A DNA stretch of 64,000 nucleotides from Sulfuricurvum sp. GTDB taxonomy: Bacteria; Campylobacterota; Campylobacteria; Campylobacterales; Sulfurimonadaceae. The notes under the pieces were generated by a model. The model was given only the letters and a program-made list of their open reading frames with translations, did not search any database and was not told where the DNA came from. Below, in pieces: positions 9,264-17,591 of this stretch. Position numbers and translations under genes: made by a program. The DNA lies in contig NZ_JALNYS010000011.1 of assembly GCF_023229695.1 (NCBI RefSeq), forward strand, positions 8,819 to 72,818, written 5' to 3'. How positions within the stretch are numbered: position 1 is the first letter of the stretch; the number at the start of each line of letters is the position of its first letter.

Positions 9264-10481
9264 TTACGCTAGGAGTTTTGATTCGATAAAGCGTATCATC
9301 TTGTGACTTACCCCCGCTTGTTTCGCAAAATGCGACCATTGCATCACCGATGCATACACTTCATCACAGATAGCGATCCCGTTTTTGAGCCGATGTTTTT
9401 TGGCGAGTGCCAAGAGATGCTCTTTCGTCGGGTTCTTCCCCTCTCCCCCAACCATCGTGCTATGCTCTCCCCCCGGTCCACCGGAGAGGGTAATATCATA
9501 AACCGGTGAAAACTTCCATTCTCCCCTCTCATCCATCAGAAACGAGAAATTCTTGGCATGGTCATCACGATTGTGGGCGAAAAGATTGAAACACGCGAGG
9601 CGAAAAACCTTCTCCTGCTCCTGGATATTTTTGCTCAGATGCAGGCTTAACGAGAGCAAATCATGATAATCCAGAGAGGGAAAGCGAAAATCACTATGGA
9701 CTAATCCCGCCACCGAGTGGACATGGACACGCGTATCACCGATCCGATCAAATCGTTCACAGGCGAAATAGTTCCCCTTTTTCCCCTCCAGTAGTGCCGT
9801 TTCGGGCATCTCCAATCCCGCCTCTTTCGCCATCAGCGAATAGGCATACTCGATGGCTCCGATTTCAGGGTGATCCGCCCCGGAGGCAAATTTGACCATC
9901 CAATGGCTATATCCCTCTTTGAGCGGTTGTGATCCGTGGATCATATCGTTGTGATCGTTACTGAGTTGGATCATCGCTTTGGGTCGCGCCCCTGCGGATG
10001 AGCCGTTAAGAACTAAAAGTTCATCGATCAGTTCCTCACTGCTCCCTGCTAAAATCTCTTGGGAATGAAGTGCTAATTGATCCAACACGATGGCATCCAT
10101 AAAGGGATTTTCGACCTCGTGAAAAGGCTCGTAGCTGAGTGCTCCCATCCCGTAGTTTCCGACATATCCCAGTCGATCCAGTGGGGTCAAATCGCGTGCA
10201 TGAACACCCAACCGCATCAAATGTCTATCCATGAGCAACCGACCCCAACCATCAGGCAATGAGTCGTTAAACACCCCCCACAACCCCTCAAACGTATCAT
10301 CGTCGCATCGCATCACCCCTGCTTTGAGCGGCAGTTTATAGGGGGAAATTTCGATACCCGTTTGGAGAAATGCTTGGTCATACTCGAAATAGATTTTTCG
10401 ATCTTTGTAGGCGAGGGTTCCTACTTTTTGTTTTTGTGTGGTGTTGAGGTGGACGGTGAGTTTAGGGGTGAAGGAACTCAT
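9264..10481 (-). CDS. hipA: HipA-like serine/threonine kinase toxin
   Basis: The 405-residue protein has the HipA layout: an N-terminal HipA_N/couple_hipA region (FEGLWGVFNDSLPDGWGRLLMDR, residues 64-86 in part), the P-loop-like GSSAGARPK (160-168), the catalytic loop HNRDDHAKNF (303-312, with D306/D307 and N311) and the metal-binding YDIT (328-331, DFG equivalent). HipA toxins phosphorylate glutamyl-tRNA synthetase or related targets and are neutralised by HipB. Its ATG overlaps the stop of hipB by 4 bp (ATGA, 10478-10481). All catalytic residues appear present, so it should be active. Confidence 0.9.
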   Translation of the reverse strand: MSSFTPKLTVHLNTTQKQKVGTLAYKDRKIYFEYDQAFLQTGIEISPYKLPLKAGVMRCDDDTFEGLWGVFNDSLPDGWGRLLMDRHLMRLGVHARDLTPLDRLGYVGNYGMGALSYEPFHEVENPFMDAIVLDQLALHSQEILAGSSEELIDELLVLNGSSAGARPKAMIQLSNDHNDMIHGSQPLKEGYSHWMVKFASGADHPEIGAIEYAYSLMAKEAGLEMPETALLEGKKGNYFACERFDRIGDTRVHVHSVAGLVHSDFRFPSLDYHDLLSLSLHLSKNIQEQEKVFRLACFNLFAHNRDDHAKNFSFLMDERGEWKFSPVYDITLSGGPGGEHSTMVGGEGKNPTKEHLLALAKKHRLKNGIAICDEVYASVMQWSHFAKQAGVSHKMIRFIESKLLA

Positions 10482-10753
10482 CCTAACACCTCTTCCAAAC
10501 TCCCATAAACCTTCTCTTTCGGTTTACAAACCCCCTCAAAATCCCCCAAACATTCCAAAATAAAAGCCAGTTTGAGAAGTGATTCGAGAGAAATATCTCC
10601 GCTGTGTTCGAACCGTTTGAGTGAGCCTAAGCTCACACCGGAGCGTGCAGAGAGTTCTTTTTGGGTGTAGCCTAAGGTGCGTCGCCGTTCTCGAAATTTG
10701 GTTCGGAGTTCTTCGATGATGTGGTGAGGCTCTTTTGGTAAAAAGGATAACAT
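10478..10753 (-). CDS. hipB: HipB-like XRE-family antitoxin and autorepressor
   Basis: A 91-residue protein with a clear XRE helix-turn-helix at about 17-70 (RRRTLGYTQKELSARSGVS then SLKRFEHSGDISLESLLKLA). It precedes hipA in the usual antitoxin-toxin order with a 4-bp overlap. HipB proteins bind and inhibit HipA and repress their own operon. An inverted repeat surrounding a TATAAT box just upstream (10752-10794) is a plausible operator. The C-terminal tail (KEKVYGSLEEVLG) is short. Confidence 0.88.
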   Translation of the reverse strand: MLSFLPKEPHHIIEELRTKFRERRRTLGYTQKELSARSGVSLGSLKRFEHSGDISLESLLKLAFILECLGDFEGVCKPKEKVYGSLEEVLG

Positions 10754-10794
10754 ATTAGCCCTTTTGCAATAATATTAACCATTATAGCTAATAT
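10752..10794 (-). promoter_or_regulatory. Candidate hipBA promoter and operator
   Basis: On the + strand ATATTAGC at 10752-10759 is matched by the perfect inverted copy GCTAATAT at 10787-10794. The right arm abuts a TATAAT box (complement of 10781-10786), and the left arm overlaps the hipB start codon. The arrangement suits an autorepressor that blocks both transcription and initiation. Binding by HipB is inference. Confidence 0.45.
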
Positions 10795-10806
10795 TTTATC
10801 TTTTTA

Positions 10807-11664
10807 TCAATCCAACTTACAGATAATAGAACCGATTTCACGCCCGAGTGAGCGGGAGACGACGGAACATTTTATTTTGAGGAGAAAACAGATATTTTTG
10901 CGGCGTACCGGACTCATACACTCGTAATTGCCCATCCCTTTGGCGATGATCAGATCGGCGGTATCGAAGAGTTTTTGGGCTTCGGGGGATGCGAGGCTGT
11001 AGACAAATCCGGGAGTCGGGACGCCGCTATCCATGAGGGTACAAATCTGATCCATCTTGGCTTCTTCCGCCTCTTTTAAAGTGACGTCGTTGATAATAAA
11101 ATTGCCTCGTACCATGTAGGTGATTTTTAAATGGGGGTAGAGTATTTTTAGATGTTCGATTGCCAAGGCGTCAAAGAGATGTTCACCCGTATTGTCGCCG
11201 ATGTAGAGCAGTGTTGAGGTATTTTTGAAGTGTTCGGCCAACTTTATAGCGTCATCATGCGCAAATGGCGTATCAAATACCGACAGTATCGCACCGTGCA
11301 GGTCAAACGTTACCTCTGCTGCTAAATCGATGACGTTTCCCACAACGGCAGTTTTAAGAAGCGCCATAAAAGGGTTATCGCTTTGTTCTATCGTTTCACG
11401 CAAAAAGGGGAGATAGTGTTGAGCTTGTAGCGTTGCGTGTGTTTTTTGCTCATCGTAAAGATCGGTTTTTTCGGCAAAAAAAGCCATCTGTTCATACAGC
11501 GGTGCGGCAATGACAGGTGGGGAGAGGGTGAAATCAGCAGTAGAAAGAGAGGTTTCAACAAAAGAGACAATTTTTTCTCTTAAAGCGTCATCTGCTCCAA
11601 TGGCATCACAAACACGTCCGCTTTGGGCGATGATACACCCGATACACTCATTTTCTATGTGCAT
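10807..11664 (-). CDS. DUF89 / ARMT1-like damage-control phosphatase family protein
   Basis: The 285-residue protein begins with a CxxC pair (NECIGCIIAQSGR) as in the microbial branch of DUF89, then has LLKTAVVGNVIDL, the metal-binding YIGDNTGEHLFD, MVRGNFIINDVT and AKGMGNYE. These are the signatures of metal-dependent phosphatases thought to hydrolyse damaged or excess phosphometabolites; the true substrate is unknown. It lies upstream of hipB on the same strand, 53 bp away, with its own spacing, so coupling to the toxin module is doubtful. Confidence 0.8.
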   Translation of the reverse strand: MHIENECIGCIIAQSGRVCDAIGADDALREKIVSFVETSLSTADFTLSPPVIAAPLYEQMAFFAEKTDLYDEQKTHATLQAQHYLPFLRETIEQSDNPFMALLKTAVVGNVIDLAAEVTFDLHGAILSVFDTPFAHDDAIKLAEHFKNTSTLLYIGDNTGEHLFDALAIEHLKILYPHLKITYMVRGNFIINDVTLKEAEEAKMDQICTLMDSGVPTPGFVYSLASPEAQKLFDTADLIIAKGMGNYECMSPVRRKNICFLLKIKCSVVSRSLGREIGSIICKLD

Positions 11665-11725
11665 GGTTATGCCATCACAGCAAAGCCCCGATTGGCTGCG
11701 CTAATACTATGGTTTCGATTTTTTC

Positions 11726-12202
11726 TCATTGTGCGGCATGCTCTTCGATCACTTTGCCCCACATTAGCTTGTATTTGCGGCGCATAAATTCAACTTCCTG
11801 CTGAGAGAGTTTCAACTGTTCGGTCAGGGTTGCAATCGTATGGCGATCCTCTTCATACAGTTCTTGAAGCGATGCAAGGGCCTCTTTTAAAAAAAGATTC
11901 TCATTCTTGATCGATTCAATCGTCTCCTCTTTGGCAACGAGCACTTTTTCGTGCAGATTGATAATCGTACCGATGGTTTTTTCGACGAAACTTGCCCCCA
12001 GCGTCATATCGGCTTCCGATGCACTAAGCTCATGCAAGGAGGCGGGGACGATCCCCGCCATCCCCTGACCGGGATCGATCATAACGACTCCGTCTTCGAT
12101 GATAGTGGTAAGTTTTCCCCGAACGATCAGCGTTTCGACCTCCGATCTCTCCATCTGCGTCAGACGGGCGTAGTCGTCGATGCTCATCCAGTGTCCCTGC
12201 AT
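11726..12202 (-). CDS. DUF3972-family protein, HTH-like N-terminus and coiled coil
   Basis: A 158-residue protein. Residues 6-45 look like a MerR/excisionase-type helix-turn-helix (MSIDDYARLTQMERSEVETLI), and about 75-150 are a charged heptad-rich helix, probably a coiled coil. This matches the DUF3972 family found mainly in Campylobacterota, whose function is unknown. A strong ribosome site (GAGGCGGG) precedes the ATG at 12202. It sits in the lineage-typical cheZ-U32-purE-DUF3972-glyQ neighbourhood. Confidence 0.8.
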   Translation of the reverse strand: MQGHWMSIDDYARLTQMERSEVETLIVRGKLTTIIEDGVVMIDPGQGMAGIVPASLHELSASEADMTLGASFVEKTIGTIINLHEKVLVAKEETIESIKNENLFLKEALASLQELYEEDRHTIATLTEQLKLSQQEVEFMRRKYKLMWGKVIEEHAAQ

Positions 12203-12344
12203 AGTTCCCGCCTCGTGTTTTGATAGGACGATTGTACCAAAAATGTGTTAAAGGTGTAGTGAGGGGGTAAGAGTACTTTGTACTGTTTTGTATTTGGGTC
12301 GATTCAGTTACGGTACGTATTGCAGATGAAATAGGAGATGCTCT

Positions 12345-12374
12345 CCTTTTTCTTTGCTTTTGCAAAGAAAAAGG
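12345..12374. terminator. Hairpin downstream of purE, terminator-like
   Basis: CCTTTTTCTTTGC (12345-12357) pairs perfectly with GCAAAGAAAAAGG (12362-12374) across a 4-base loop. It lies 20 bp past the purE stop. The T/A-rich stem rather than a separate T tract makes it usable on either strand. Confidence 0.55.
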
Positions 12375-12393
12375 GGTATAAACAGTTTTAAAA

Positions 12394-12888
12394 TTAAAGA
12401 ATCGTCTCGATTTCGAGAGAATCCATCTCTACTTTTTTTGCTTTTGCAATACGGTCTTCCTGAAGTTTCATTCGAAGTTCTTCATTATTCAGCGCAAGGA
12501 TCTGCATTGCAAGATAGGCCGAATTGATGGCTCCCGCTTTCCCGATCGCGACGGTTGCTACCGGCATACCCGCCGGCATCTGTACGGTAGAGAGGAGCGC
12601 ATCAATACCGTTAAGTGCGGATGCACTCATCGGAACACCGATGATCGGTTTAACGGTTTTGGAAGACAATACCCCTGCCAAATGCGCCGCCATACCGGCT
12701 GCCGCGATAAACACCTGAGCCCCTTTGGCTTCGGCGGTAATGATATACTCTTTGGTCCGCTCCGGACTTCTGTGCGCGGATGAGATAATCAGTTCATACT
12801 GAACTCCAAACTCTTCAAGTGTTTGCGAACACGATTTCATGACATCGAAATCGCTTTTGCTCCCCATAATAATGGATACGAACTTCAT
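12394..12888 (-). CDS. purE: N5-carboxyaminoimidazole ribonucleotide mutase
   Basis: A 164-residue class I PurE: SIIMGSKSDFDVM at the N-terminus, SAHRSPERT, AAAGMAAHLAGVLSSKT and PIIGVPMSAS, which form the CAIR/N5-CAIR site with the catalytic His in SAHR. It interconverts N5-CAIR and CAIR in purine synthesis. It follows the U32 gene by 30 bp on the same strand and is probably cotranscribed with it. Length is standard for the family. Confidence 0.97.
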   Translation of the reverse strand: MKFVSIIMGSKSDFDVMKSCSQTLEEFGVQYELIISSAHRSPERTKEYIITAEAKGAQVFIAAAGMAAHLAGVLSSKTVKPIIGVPMSASALNGIDALLSTVQMPAGMPVATVAIGKAGAINSAYLAMQILALNNEELRMKLQEDRIAKAKKVEMDSLEIETIL

Positions 12889-12918
12889 GCTATTTATCTC
12901 CTTTTGGTGTGATTGAAT

Positions 12919-14232
12919 TTAACATTTGGTGACGGTCCCCATATCCTCGGTGGCAGGGATACGGAAAAAACAAAACGGCGGTAATGAGGCGGGTAGGGTA
13001 AAGCGGTTTAGATTGCCGCTGTGGACCTGATCCCATATTTTGCCGTTTTCCGCCAGAAGCTGCTTGAACGTGATGGTCCAGTGGCCGTTTTCAAAAGCGA
13101 TGGCGCCGATTTCGTTGTCGATGGCTTTCATCCCATTCTCATCGGGAGTAACGATTTGCATTGTCTCTCCGGGGAAAGTTTTGTATTTGCACTCAAAAAA
13201 TTCCCCGCTCTCATCGACCATCCCGCTCACTTGATGGGTCCCCATCATCATCGTGAAATCGAGATTTTGGGTATCGTGTTTTTCAAACGGACGGTTCACC
13301 AGATAGGCATCGGTAAAACCGCGATTTTGCATCGTATTTAACTCTTTTTGATAGCGCTCCCCGTCAAATTTTCCGGCATAAACATCATCGATGGCCTTGC
13401 GATAGGTTTTGGCGGTAATCGCGGCATAATAGGGGGCTTTCGTTCTCCCTTCGATTTTAACGGAATCGATGCATCCCGCATCCAGAATCTCTTGAATATG
13501 AGAAGCAAGATTGAGATCTTTGGCATTCATGATGTAGGTCCCCGTCTCCGATTGTTCTTCAAGACGAAACAGCGTACCCGTTTCGGGATTGGCGGCATAC
13601 AGTTCGTAAGAAAAGCGGCAGTCGTTGGCGCAGCTTCCCCGGTTGGGGACACGGCCGCTTTGGAGTGTGGAGATCAGACATCGGCCGCTGTAAGCGAAAC
13701 ACATTGATCCGTGGACAAATACCTCGATCTCAAGATCGGGGAGCTCCTCTTTGATCTGTTTGAGGTCTTTCAGGGAAATTTCCCGCGCGGCAATAATACG
13801 ACGCGCCCCCATCTCATAATAGACCTGAGCATCGAGGACATTCATGACATTGGCTTGCGTGGAGAGGTGCAGCGGTATATGCGGAGCGATCTGATGGGCC
13901 AGCTTGAGAACACCGGGGGTAGCGACGATAAACGCATCCGGTTCAAGAGATGCCATTTGTGCAATATGCTCTTTCAGAAGTCCCAATTGCGAATTAAACG
14001 GAAAACCGTTGATCGTAACGTAGACTTTTTTACCCCGTGCATGGGCATACTCTATCCCCTCTTTGAAACTCTCCCTATCGAACTCTTTGCCCGAACGGAT
14101 GCGGAGCGAAAAATGGCTGACTCCGCCGTAAACGGCATCAGCACCGTAATCGATAGCGATTTTGAGTTTTTCTAAATTCCCTGCCGGGGAGAGGAGCTCC
14201 ACTTTATTCAAAGCATATTCTCGATTCTTCAT
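12919..14232 (-). CDS. trhP: U32-family protein, TrhP/YegQ type (tRNA hydroxylation)
   Basis: A 437-residue protein with the U32 core: ELLSPAGNLEKLKIAIDYGADAVY near the N-terminus (quoted in part), STQANVMN, and the signature EVFVHGSMCFAYSGRC followed by NRGSCANDCR, supplying the cysteines expected of these Fe-S proteins. The length and C-terminal beta domain fit TrhP rather than UbiU/UbiV (about 300-330 aa) or RlhA (about 650 aa). TrhP acts in prephenate-dependent 5-hydroxyuridine formation at tRNA position 34. In Helicobacter the equivalent gene also lies next to cheZ (from memory). The older name is collagenase PrtC, for which the sequence gives no support. Confidence 0.85.
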   Translation of the reverse strand: MKNREYALNKVELLSPAGNLEKLKIAIDYGADAVYGGVSHFSLRIRSGKEFDRESFKEGIEYAHARGKKVYVTINGFPFNSQLGLLKEHIAQMASLEPDAFIVATPGVLKLAHQIAPHIPLHLSTQANVMNVLDAQVYYEMGARRIIAAREISLKDLKQIKEELPDLEIEVFVHGSMCFAYSGRCLISTLQSGRVPNRGSCANDCRFSYELYAANPETGTLFRLEEQSETGTYIMNAKDLNLASHIQEILDAGCIDSVKIEGRTKAPYYAAITAKTYRKAIDDVYAGKFDGERYQKELNTMQNRGFTDAYLVNRPFEKHDTQNLDFTMMMGTHQVSGMVDESGEFFECKYKTFPGETMQIVTPDENGMKAIDNEIGAIAFENGHWTITFKQLLAENGKIWDQVHSGNLNRFTLPASLPPFCFFRIPATEDMGTVTKC

Positions 14233-14326
14233 AATTTTACGGGAATTTTATCTTAAAAACGGGGTGAGTAGAATGAAAATTTAGGGTTAATAATGGGATT
14301 AAAAGGGTGAAGCAAGCTTCAGCCTT

Positions 14327-15049
14327 CTATTTTTTTCCAAACGAAGCCAATAACGCCTCGATATCATCGCTGCTGACAATATCATCCGTTGACGTGTCTC
14401 CGGGTAAATGGACCGCCGAAGAGACCCGTTTGGCATCGTCGATTTTTCCGGAAAAGAGGTGGTTCATGTAAGTGGAGAGTGCCCGCATGACGTTGATGAC
14501 CCGTTCGATTTTTTGACGGTGGATGTCTTGATACTGCATAATGTCCATGACATTCATGATCGTGTCCCCTCCGTTTTGGAATATTTCCAATATTTCGCCC
14601 ATATTTTCGGAGGCTTCTTTATTTTTTGTGAGCTGTGTTTTAAACGCTTCGACGTGGGGGAATTTTACGGAAAGGGTTTCAAACAATTCGATATTGCTCT
14701 TAATGACGGCATTGACGCTTTTGACCTGTTTTTCCCCATCCCCTAAATCGTTACTGATCCCTTCGATCAGATCGAAAATTTCACTCGCTTTCTCTTCGCT
14801 CTCTTTGGTGACATCGTCCAGCTGGTGAACCATTTTGTTGTCGTCGGTCGGCGGTGGGGGGGGCCAGCTGTGCATTGCTGATACACGGTAGTGATTCGGA
14901 TCGTGTTCAGTTGAAAAAGATTCATCATCAACTTCTTCTTCTAACGCTATATCAGCTGAAAGTTCCGTATCTCCATCTTCTTCATCCAAGTCCATTTCAC
15001 CATTCATTAGTGCATCGAGTTCTTCTTGCGTCATGACTTCTACCCTCAA
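14327..15049 (-). CDS. cheZ: CheZ-type CheY-P phosphatase of Campylobacterota
   Basis: A 240-residue protein: an acidic N-terminal tail, a long helical hairpin, and the CheZ catalytic signature QYQDIHRQKIERV with D175 and Q179. It dephosphorylates CheY-P to reset chemotaxis. The C-terminal tail SSDDIEALLASFGKK resembles the CheY-binding peptide at the end of E. coli CheZ. Unusually, residues 6-17 (MTQEELDALMNG) resemble the CheY-binding N-terminus of FliM. ATG at residue 6 (15034) may be the true start. It is adjacent to the U32 gene as in other Campylobacterota. Confidence 0.85.
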   Translation of the reverse strand: MRVEVMTQEELDALMNGEMDLDEEDGDTELSADIALEEEVDDESFSTEHDPNHYRVSAMHSWPPPPPTDDNKMVHQLDDVTKESEEKASEIFDLIEGISNDLGDGEKQVKSVNAVIKSNIELFETLSVKFPHVEAFKTQLTKNKEASENMGEILEIFQNGGDTIMNVMDIMQYQDIHRQKIERVINVMRALSTYMNHLFSGKIDDAKRVSSAVHLPGDTSTDDIVSSDDIEALLASFGKK

Positions 15050-15063
15050 CGATTTAATTGCAC

Positions 15064-15069
15064 TATAAT
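15064..15069 (+). promoter_or_regulatory. Candidate -10 box for the PHP phosphatase gene
   Basis: TATAAT lies 34 bp before the ATG at 15104 in the divergent spacer between cheZ and the PHP gene, followed by a T-rich leader. No clear -35 is visible, which is usual for sigma-70 promoters of this lineage. Confidence 0.4.
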
Positions 15070-15103
15070 AGCATGTTAAATCTTTATTTTATTTGGATAA
15101 AAA

Positions 15104-15883
15104 ATGAAAGTCGATCTTCACAATCATACCGTTTTGTGCAATCACGCAACGGGAAGCGTCAATGAGTACGTAGAGGCGGCAATCGCCTCCGGTACCGAGT
15201 ATTTCGGTTTTTCCGACCATGCCCCGATGCATTACGATCCACAGTATCGCATGACGTTTGAGGAGATGGATGTGTATGAACGATGGGTTCAAGAGGCCCG
15301 TGACCGGTATCAAAATCAGATTACGCTCCTTTTGGGATATGAGGTCGATTATCTTCCGGGATACATGGATGAACGTGTATTGCAACGTCCCTGCGATTAT
15401 TTGATCGGAAGCGTCCACTTTATCGATGAGTGGGGATTTGACAATCCTGAATTTATCGGCCGATATGAAGGGGTGGATATCGATTCGATGTATACCCGTT
15501 ATTTCGAACTGATAGAATCGATGGCAAAAAGCGGTCAGTTCGATATCGCCGGCCATCTGGATTTATTAAAAGTATTTAAATTTCTTCCGAAAAGGGACAT
15601 TCGGCTGCTGGCAAAAAATGCCCTTAAAGCGATCAAAAAAGCAAAAATGAGTCTGGAACTTAACGTTTCCGGATATCGCAAACCGATTGCGGAAGCGTAT
15701 CCTTCCCCCCTCTTGGTGTCCGAAGCCTTTGAGATGGATATCCCCATCACGTTTGGTTCCGATGCCCACAGACCCGATCAGGTTGGACTTTACACGGATC
15801 AGGTTGAGGCGCTTGCACGATCGGTAGGGTACACCCAATGTGCGCTGTACCGTAATAGAGATCGGAGTTTGATTAATTTTTAA
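15104..15883 (+). CDS. PHP-family histidinol-phosphatase-like phosphohydrolase
   Basis: The 259-residue protein shows PHP metal-binding motifs: DLHNHTVLCNHA at the N-terminus, FSDHAP, GYEVDYLPG, SVHFID, AGHLDLLK and a C-terminal GSDAHRP. These are typical of the HisK/HisJ type L-histidinol-phosphate phosphatase, the penultimate histidine step. Other PHP phosphoesterases share these motifs and no his genes are nearby, so the substrate is probable rather than sure. It is divergent from cheZ and followed by glnA. Confidence 0.85.
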   Translation: MKVDLHNHTVLCNHATGSVNEYVEAAIASGTEYFGFSDHAPMHYDPQYRMTFEEMDVYERWVQEARDRYQNQITLLLGYEVDYLPGYMDERVLQRPCDYLIGSVHFIDEWGFDNPEFIGRYEGVDIDSMYTRYFELIESMAKSGQFDIAGHLDLLKVFKFLPKRDIRLLAKNALKAIKKAKMSLELNVSGYRKPIAEAYPSPLLVSEAFEMDIPITFGSDAHRPDQVGLYTDQVEALARSVGYTQCALYRNRDRSLINF

Positions 15884-15918
15884 TCATCCCTTAAACCTCT
15901 ATTTTTGATCTTTTTTGA

Positions 15919-15924
15919 TATACT
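15919..15924 (+). promoter_or_regulatory. Candidate -10 box of glnA
   Basis: TATACT preceded by periodic T-runs (15906-15917), the usual form of sigma-70 promoters in Campylobacterota, which often lack a -35. It lies 31 bp before the glnA ATG. Confidence 0.45.
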
Positions 15925-15955
15925 ACAGTCACTTTTATTTTTTCAGGAGATAAGC

Positions 15956-17386
15956 ATGGGTAAATTCGTAAATAGTGTTGACGAGTTTTTTGATTTTTGT
16001 AAAGAGAACGATGTACAGTTCGTAGATTTCCGTTTCACTGACATGAAAGGAACTTGGCACCATGTAAGCTACCGTTACAGTGCAGTCAATGCCGGTATGT
16101 TTGAAAACGGTCTTCCGTTTGACGGTTCTTCGATCGATGCGTGGCAGCCTATTAACCGCTCGGATATGCTTCTTAAGCCGGATGCCCCTTCCGCATTCAT
16201 GGATCCGTTCACTGCCGATCCGACTATTATCGTATTTTGTGACGTATTTGACATCTATAAAGGTCAAATGTACGAAAAATGCCCGCGTTCCATTGCGAAA
16301 AAAGCGCTTGAGCATCTTAATAATGCCGGTATCGGCGATGTTGCCTATTTCGGTCCTGAAAATGAATTCTTTGTTTTTGATGACGTCAAAATCCGTGATG
16401 AAGTCAACTGTTCGTATTATGAAGTAGATACCGAAGAGGGCGCATGGAATGATGCCAAATCATTCGCGGACGGATTCAATTCAGGTCATCGCCCACGTAC
16501 AAAAGGGGGCTACTTCCCGGTTGCTCCGATCGATACGATGGTCGATCTTCGTGCAGAGATGATGTTGGTGCTGGAGCAAGTAGGGCTTGAGGTTGTTCTG
16601 GGACACCACGAAGTTGCACAAGGGCAAGGGGAGATCGGTGTTGTATTCGGTACCCTCGTCGAAGCGGCCGACAACGTACAAAAACTTAAATACGTTATCA
16701 AAATGGTTGCCCACTTGAACGGAAAAACCGTCACCTTTATGCCGAAACCGCTCTACGGAGACAACGGTAACGGAATGCACGTTCATCAATCGATTTGGAA
16801 AGACGGTAAAAACCTTTTCTACAAAGAGGGGGGATACAGCAACCTTTCTGAAACGGCACTTCATTACGTTGGCGGTATCTTTGCCCATGCGCGTGCGATC
16901 GCGGCGTTTACTAACCCGTCAACCAACTCGTACAAACGTTTGATCCCTGGATTTGAAGCTCCGTCTATTTTGACCTACTCAAGCCAAAACCGTTCCGCGT
17001 CATGCCGTGTACCGTACGGTGCGGGTGAAAAAGCGACCCGTATCGAAATGCGTTTCCCGGATTCTACCTCATGCCCTTACCTTGCGTTTACGGCTATGTT
17101 GTTGGCCGGACTTGACGGTATTAAAAACAAAACGGTTCCAATCGGGCCGATGGATGAAGATTTATTCGAACTTACTCTTGCGGAGATTCGTGAAAAAGGG
17201 ATTCCTCAAATGCCGCATACCCTTCGCGGTGCATTAGAATCATTGATTCGTGATAACGAATTCTTGAAGCCGGTTATGAGCGATTTGTTTATCGATACCT
17301 ATCAGCACTACAAATTTGAAACACAAGTATGGCCGGACGAAGCGCGTCCTACGGCGTTCGAATTTAAAACTACCTACTCTTGCTAA
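15956..17386 (+). CDS. glnA: Glutamine synthetase, type I
   Basis: A 476-residue GS-I: VQFVDFRFTDMKGTWHHV near the N-terminus, FDGSSI, ENEFFVFD, GHHEVAQGQGEI, NGNGMHVHQS and the C-terminal region with NRSASCRVPY. It makes glutamine from glutamate, ammonia and ATP. ATG 15956 is chosen because AGGAGATAAGC precedes it; an upstream in-frame codon at 15905 would add 17 hydrophobic residues atypical for GS. A hairpin after the stop probably terminates the transcript. It is monocistronic between the PHP gene and convergent pckA. Confidence 0.97.
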   Translation: MGKFVNSVDEFFDFCKENDVQFVDFRFTDMKGTWHHVSYRYSAVNAGMFENGLPFDGSSIDAWQPINRSDMLLKPDAPSAFMDPFTADPTIIVFCDVFDIYKGQMYEKCPRSIAKKALEHLNNAGIGDVAYFGPENEFFVFDDVKIRDEVNCSYYEVDTEEGAWNDAKSFADGFNSGHRPRTKGGYFPVAPIDTMVDLRAEMMLVLEQVGLEVVLGHHEVAQGQGEIGVVFGTLVEAADNVQKLKYVIKMVAHLNGKTVTFMPKPLYGDNGNGMHVHQSIWKDGKNLFYKEGGYSNLSETALHYVGGIFAHARAIAAFTNPSTNSYKRLIPGFEAPSILTYSSQNRSASCRVPYGAGEKATRIEMRFPDSTSCPYLAFTAMLLAGLDGIKNKTVPIGPMDEDLFELTLAEIREKGIPQMPHTLRGALESLIRDNEFLKPVMSDLFIDTYQHYKFETQVWPDEARPTAFEFKTTYSC

Positions 17387-17392
17387 TATCAC

Positions 17393-17416
17393 GGTACAAG
17401 CAGCTTTGCTTGTACC
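17393..17416 (+). terminator. Hairpin downstream of glnA
   Basis: GGTACAAGCA and TGCTTGTACC form a perfect 10-bp stem with a 4-base loop, 6 bp after the glnA stop. There is no immediate T run, but the region is between convergent genes where termination is expected. Confidence 0.55.
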
Positions 17417-17530
17417 CCTAGCTTCGCTTTTACTTTTTCCCCGCTCGTATCTTTGGTTATTTTTAAAAAGCAATCCGCTTCACTGAGTATTTGAAATCGT
17501 ATAGAGGGTTATTGTATATCGCGGGAATGG

Positions 17531-17591
17531 TTTCTCCCGTATCCGGAAGATACGGGCGCTTTTCTGGAGAATTGAAGAGATGCTTGGTTTA
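17531..17591. repeat. Degenerate partial copy of family A
   Basis: The segment TCTCCCGTATCC...GATACGGG carries the central family A hairpin (arms CCCGTATC 17536-17543 and GATACGGG 17549-17556). The flanking parts are too diverged to align and no terminal repeats remain. It ends at the pckA stop codon, the same kind of location as the full copies. Confidence 0.4.
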
